Assembly (NCBI GenBank): GCA_964574935.1
Contig: CAZNOZ010000076.1
Span: forward strand, 1-7,132
DNA: 7,132 bases
Reading direction: 5' to 3'
Source: JBBECE01 sp964574935
Lineage (GTDB): Bacteria > Pseudomonadota > Alphaproteobacteria > Rhizobiales > Devosiaceae
Shown: positions 6,697 through 7,132 of the stretch, in pieces
How positions within the stretch are numbered: the stretch's first letter is position 1
Layout: each line of letters starts with the position of its first letter
Translations under genes and position numbers: made by a program
Notes under the pieces: model-generated
What the model saw: only the letters and a program-made list of their open reading frames with translations
What the model was told of the DNA's origin: nothing
Databases searched by the model: none

Positions 6697-6975
6697 ATGA
6701 CCGTACCGATGCGTCCGCGCGTGAAGTATGTGATCGGTCCGGATGGTTCCCCGTTAACCATCGCCGATCTTCCACCCAAGGACACCAAACGCTGGGTGAT
6801 CCGCCGCAAGGCCGAGGTCGTGGCCGCGGTTCGTGGCGGGCTTTTGAGCCTCGAGGAGGCTTGCGAGCGCTACACGCTGAGCGTCGACGAGTTTCTCAAC
6901 TGGCAGGCCGCCATCGACAAGCATGGGCTGGCGGGTCTGAGGACAACCTGGATACAGCACTATCGCGAAGTTTGA
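6697..6975 (+). CDS. sciP: SciP-family (DUF1153) cell-cycle transcriptional regulator
   Basis: SciP is a small helix-turn-helix protein which, in Caulobacter, represses CtrA-activated genes, many of them flagellar, after their burst of expression. This 92-residue reading is almost entirely the conserved family block: MRPRVKYVIGPDGSPLTIAD, then KRWVIRRKAEVVAAVRGGLL, then LEEACERYTLSVDEFLNWQ and HGLAGLR near the end. The basic KRWVIRRK and the Trp/Arg-rich helices fit DNA or RNA-polymerase contacts. The frame is open back to ATG 6649 (108 residues), but those 16 codons are AT-rich (AGT, AGA, GTT, TAT) unlike the body and lack family similarity, so I take ATG 6697, with a weak GAGAG four bases upstream. 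The gene follows flgD and is closed by a strong terminator. The CtrA-box-like sequences upstream suggest cell-cycle control separate from the sigma-54 operon. Confidence 0.92.
   Translation: MTVPMRPRVKYVIGPDGSPLTIADLPPKDTKRWVIRRKAEVVAAVRGGLLSLEEACERYTLSVDEFLNWQAAIDKHGLAGLRTTWIQHYREV
6754..6761 (+). promoter_or_regulatory. Exact CtrA half-site motif inside sciP
   Basis: TTAACCAT, a motif linked to CtrA binding in alphaproteobacteria, occurs within codons 20-22 of sciP and uses the leucine codon TTA, unusual in such GC-rich DNA. It could be an internal regulatory site or a coincidence of encoding Leu-Thr-Ile. Confidence 0.22.
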
Positions 6976-7013
6976 GTCTTCGCGCTCCTCCCTGCGGAGG
7001 CCGAATGTCGCGC

Positions 7014-7042
7014 AAGCCCGCCTCATCCAGGCGGGCTTTTTT
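7014..7042 (+). terminator. Intrinsic terminator of sciP
   Basis: AAGCCCGCCT (7014-7023) and AGGCGGGCTT (7029-7038) form a perfect 10-base-pair stem with a 5-base loop (CATCC). A run of six T (7037-7042) overlaps the stem's base. It begins 38 bases after the sciP stop. This is a strong Rho-independent terminator for the plus strand. Confidence 0.92.
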
Positions 7043-7086
7043 CGTGGCGCCGCCTAGGGCCTGTACTCACAAAAGATTCGGGCCCC

Positions 7087-7131
7087 CGGGTCTGGCCGAA
7101 GGCCAGCCCGAGGACAGGCTCTGCGCGAGCC
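7087..7131. repeat. Two adjacent hairpins at the window end, possible dispersed repeat
   Basis: CTGGCC-GAA-GGCCAG (7092-7106) extends outward by CGGG/CCCG with one bulged T, giving a 10-base-pair stem over 7087-7110. A second hairpin, GGCTC-TGCGC-GAGCC (7117-7131), follows six bases later. There is no coding potential and no T-run. Paired GC-rich hairpins beyond a terminator look like REP-type intergenic repeats, but only one copy is in the window, so repetition is not shown. Confidence 0.35.
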
Positions 7132-7132
7132 G

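Noticed and set aside
6987..7000. Short hairpin CCTCC-CTGC-GGAGG just after sciP
   Set aside because: Only five base pairs and no T-run; the strong terminator at 7014-7042 explains transcript ending.

Overview
The window is very GC-rich, gene-dense bacterial DNA. It most likely comes from a flagellated alphaproteobacterium: it carries a SciP/DUF1153 cell-cycle regulator, a family I know only from alphaproteobacteria, and two flagellar hook-assembly genes behind a textbook sigma-54 promoter. I cannot assign genus or order from the sequence alone. Every gene recognised belongs to a known family, and no wholly new system is visible. The least understood element is the ECF sigma factor paired with a membrane-anchored VWA protein.

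Left half, minus strand. The left edge cuts the first 15 bases of a tRNA gene, preceded by its own promoter (TTGACA -35). A perfect UUCG-loop hairpin then separates it from three co-directional genes. Read in transcription order these are mnmA (tRNA U34 2-thiouridylase), an ECF-type RNA polymerase sigma factor, and a single-span membrane protein with a large periplasmic VWA/DUF3520 region. The sigma and VWA genes are 10 bases apart and probably translationally coupled. The cytoplasmic N-terminus of the VWA protein is a candidate anti-sigma segment.

Right half, plus strand. A 237-base divergent intergenic region (4098-4334) separates mnmA from the flagellar genes. It holds a GG-N10-GC sigma-54 promoter and, facing the other way, a weaker candidate mnmA promoter. 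fliK (hook-length control) and flgD (hook cap/scaffold) follow as a tight operon, with the flgD ribosome-binding site overlapping the fliK stop. They act together in hook assembly: FlgD caps the growing hook and FliK measures it and triggers the export switch. The hook gene flgE, often next to flgD, is not in the window.

After a GC-rich structured spacer and a markedly AT-richer stretch with CtrA-box-like sequences comes sciP, which in Caulobacter represses CtrA-activated genes, many of them flagellar. It ends at a strong intrinsic terminator. The last 90 bases contain no gene, only two back-to-back hairpins resembling a dispersed intergenic repeat or a mobile-element edge. No coding-free stretch exceeds 300 bases. 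No CRISPR array, riboswitch, origin or complete insertion sequence was seen.
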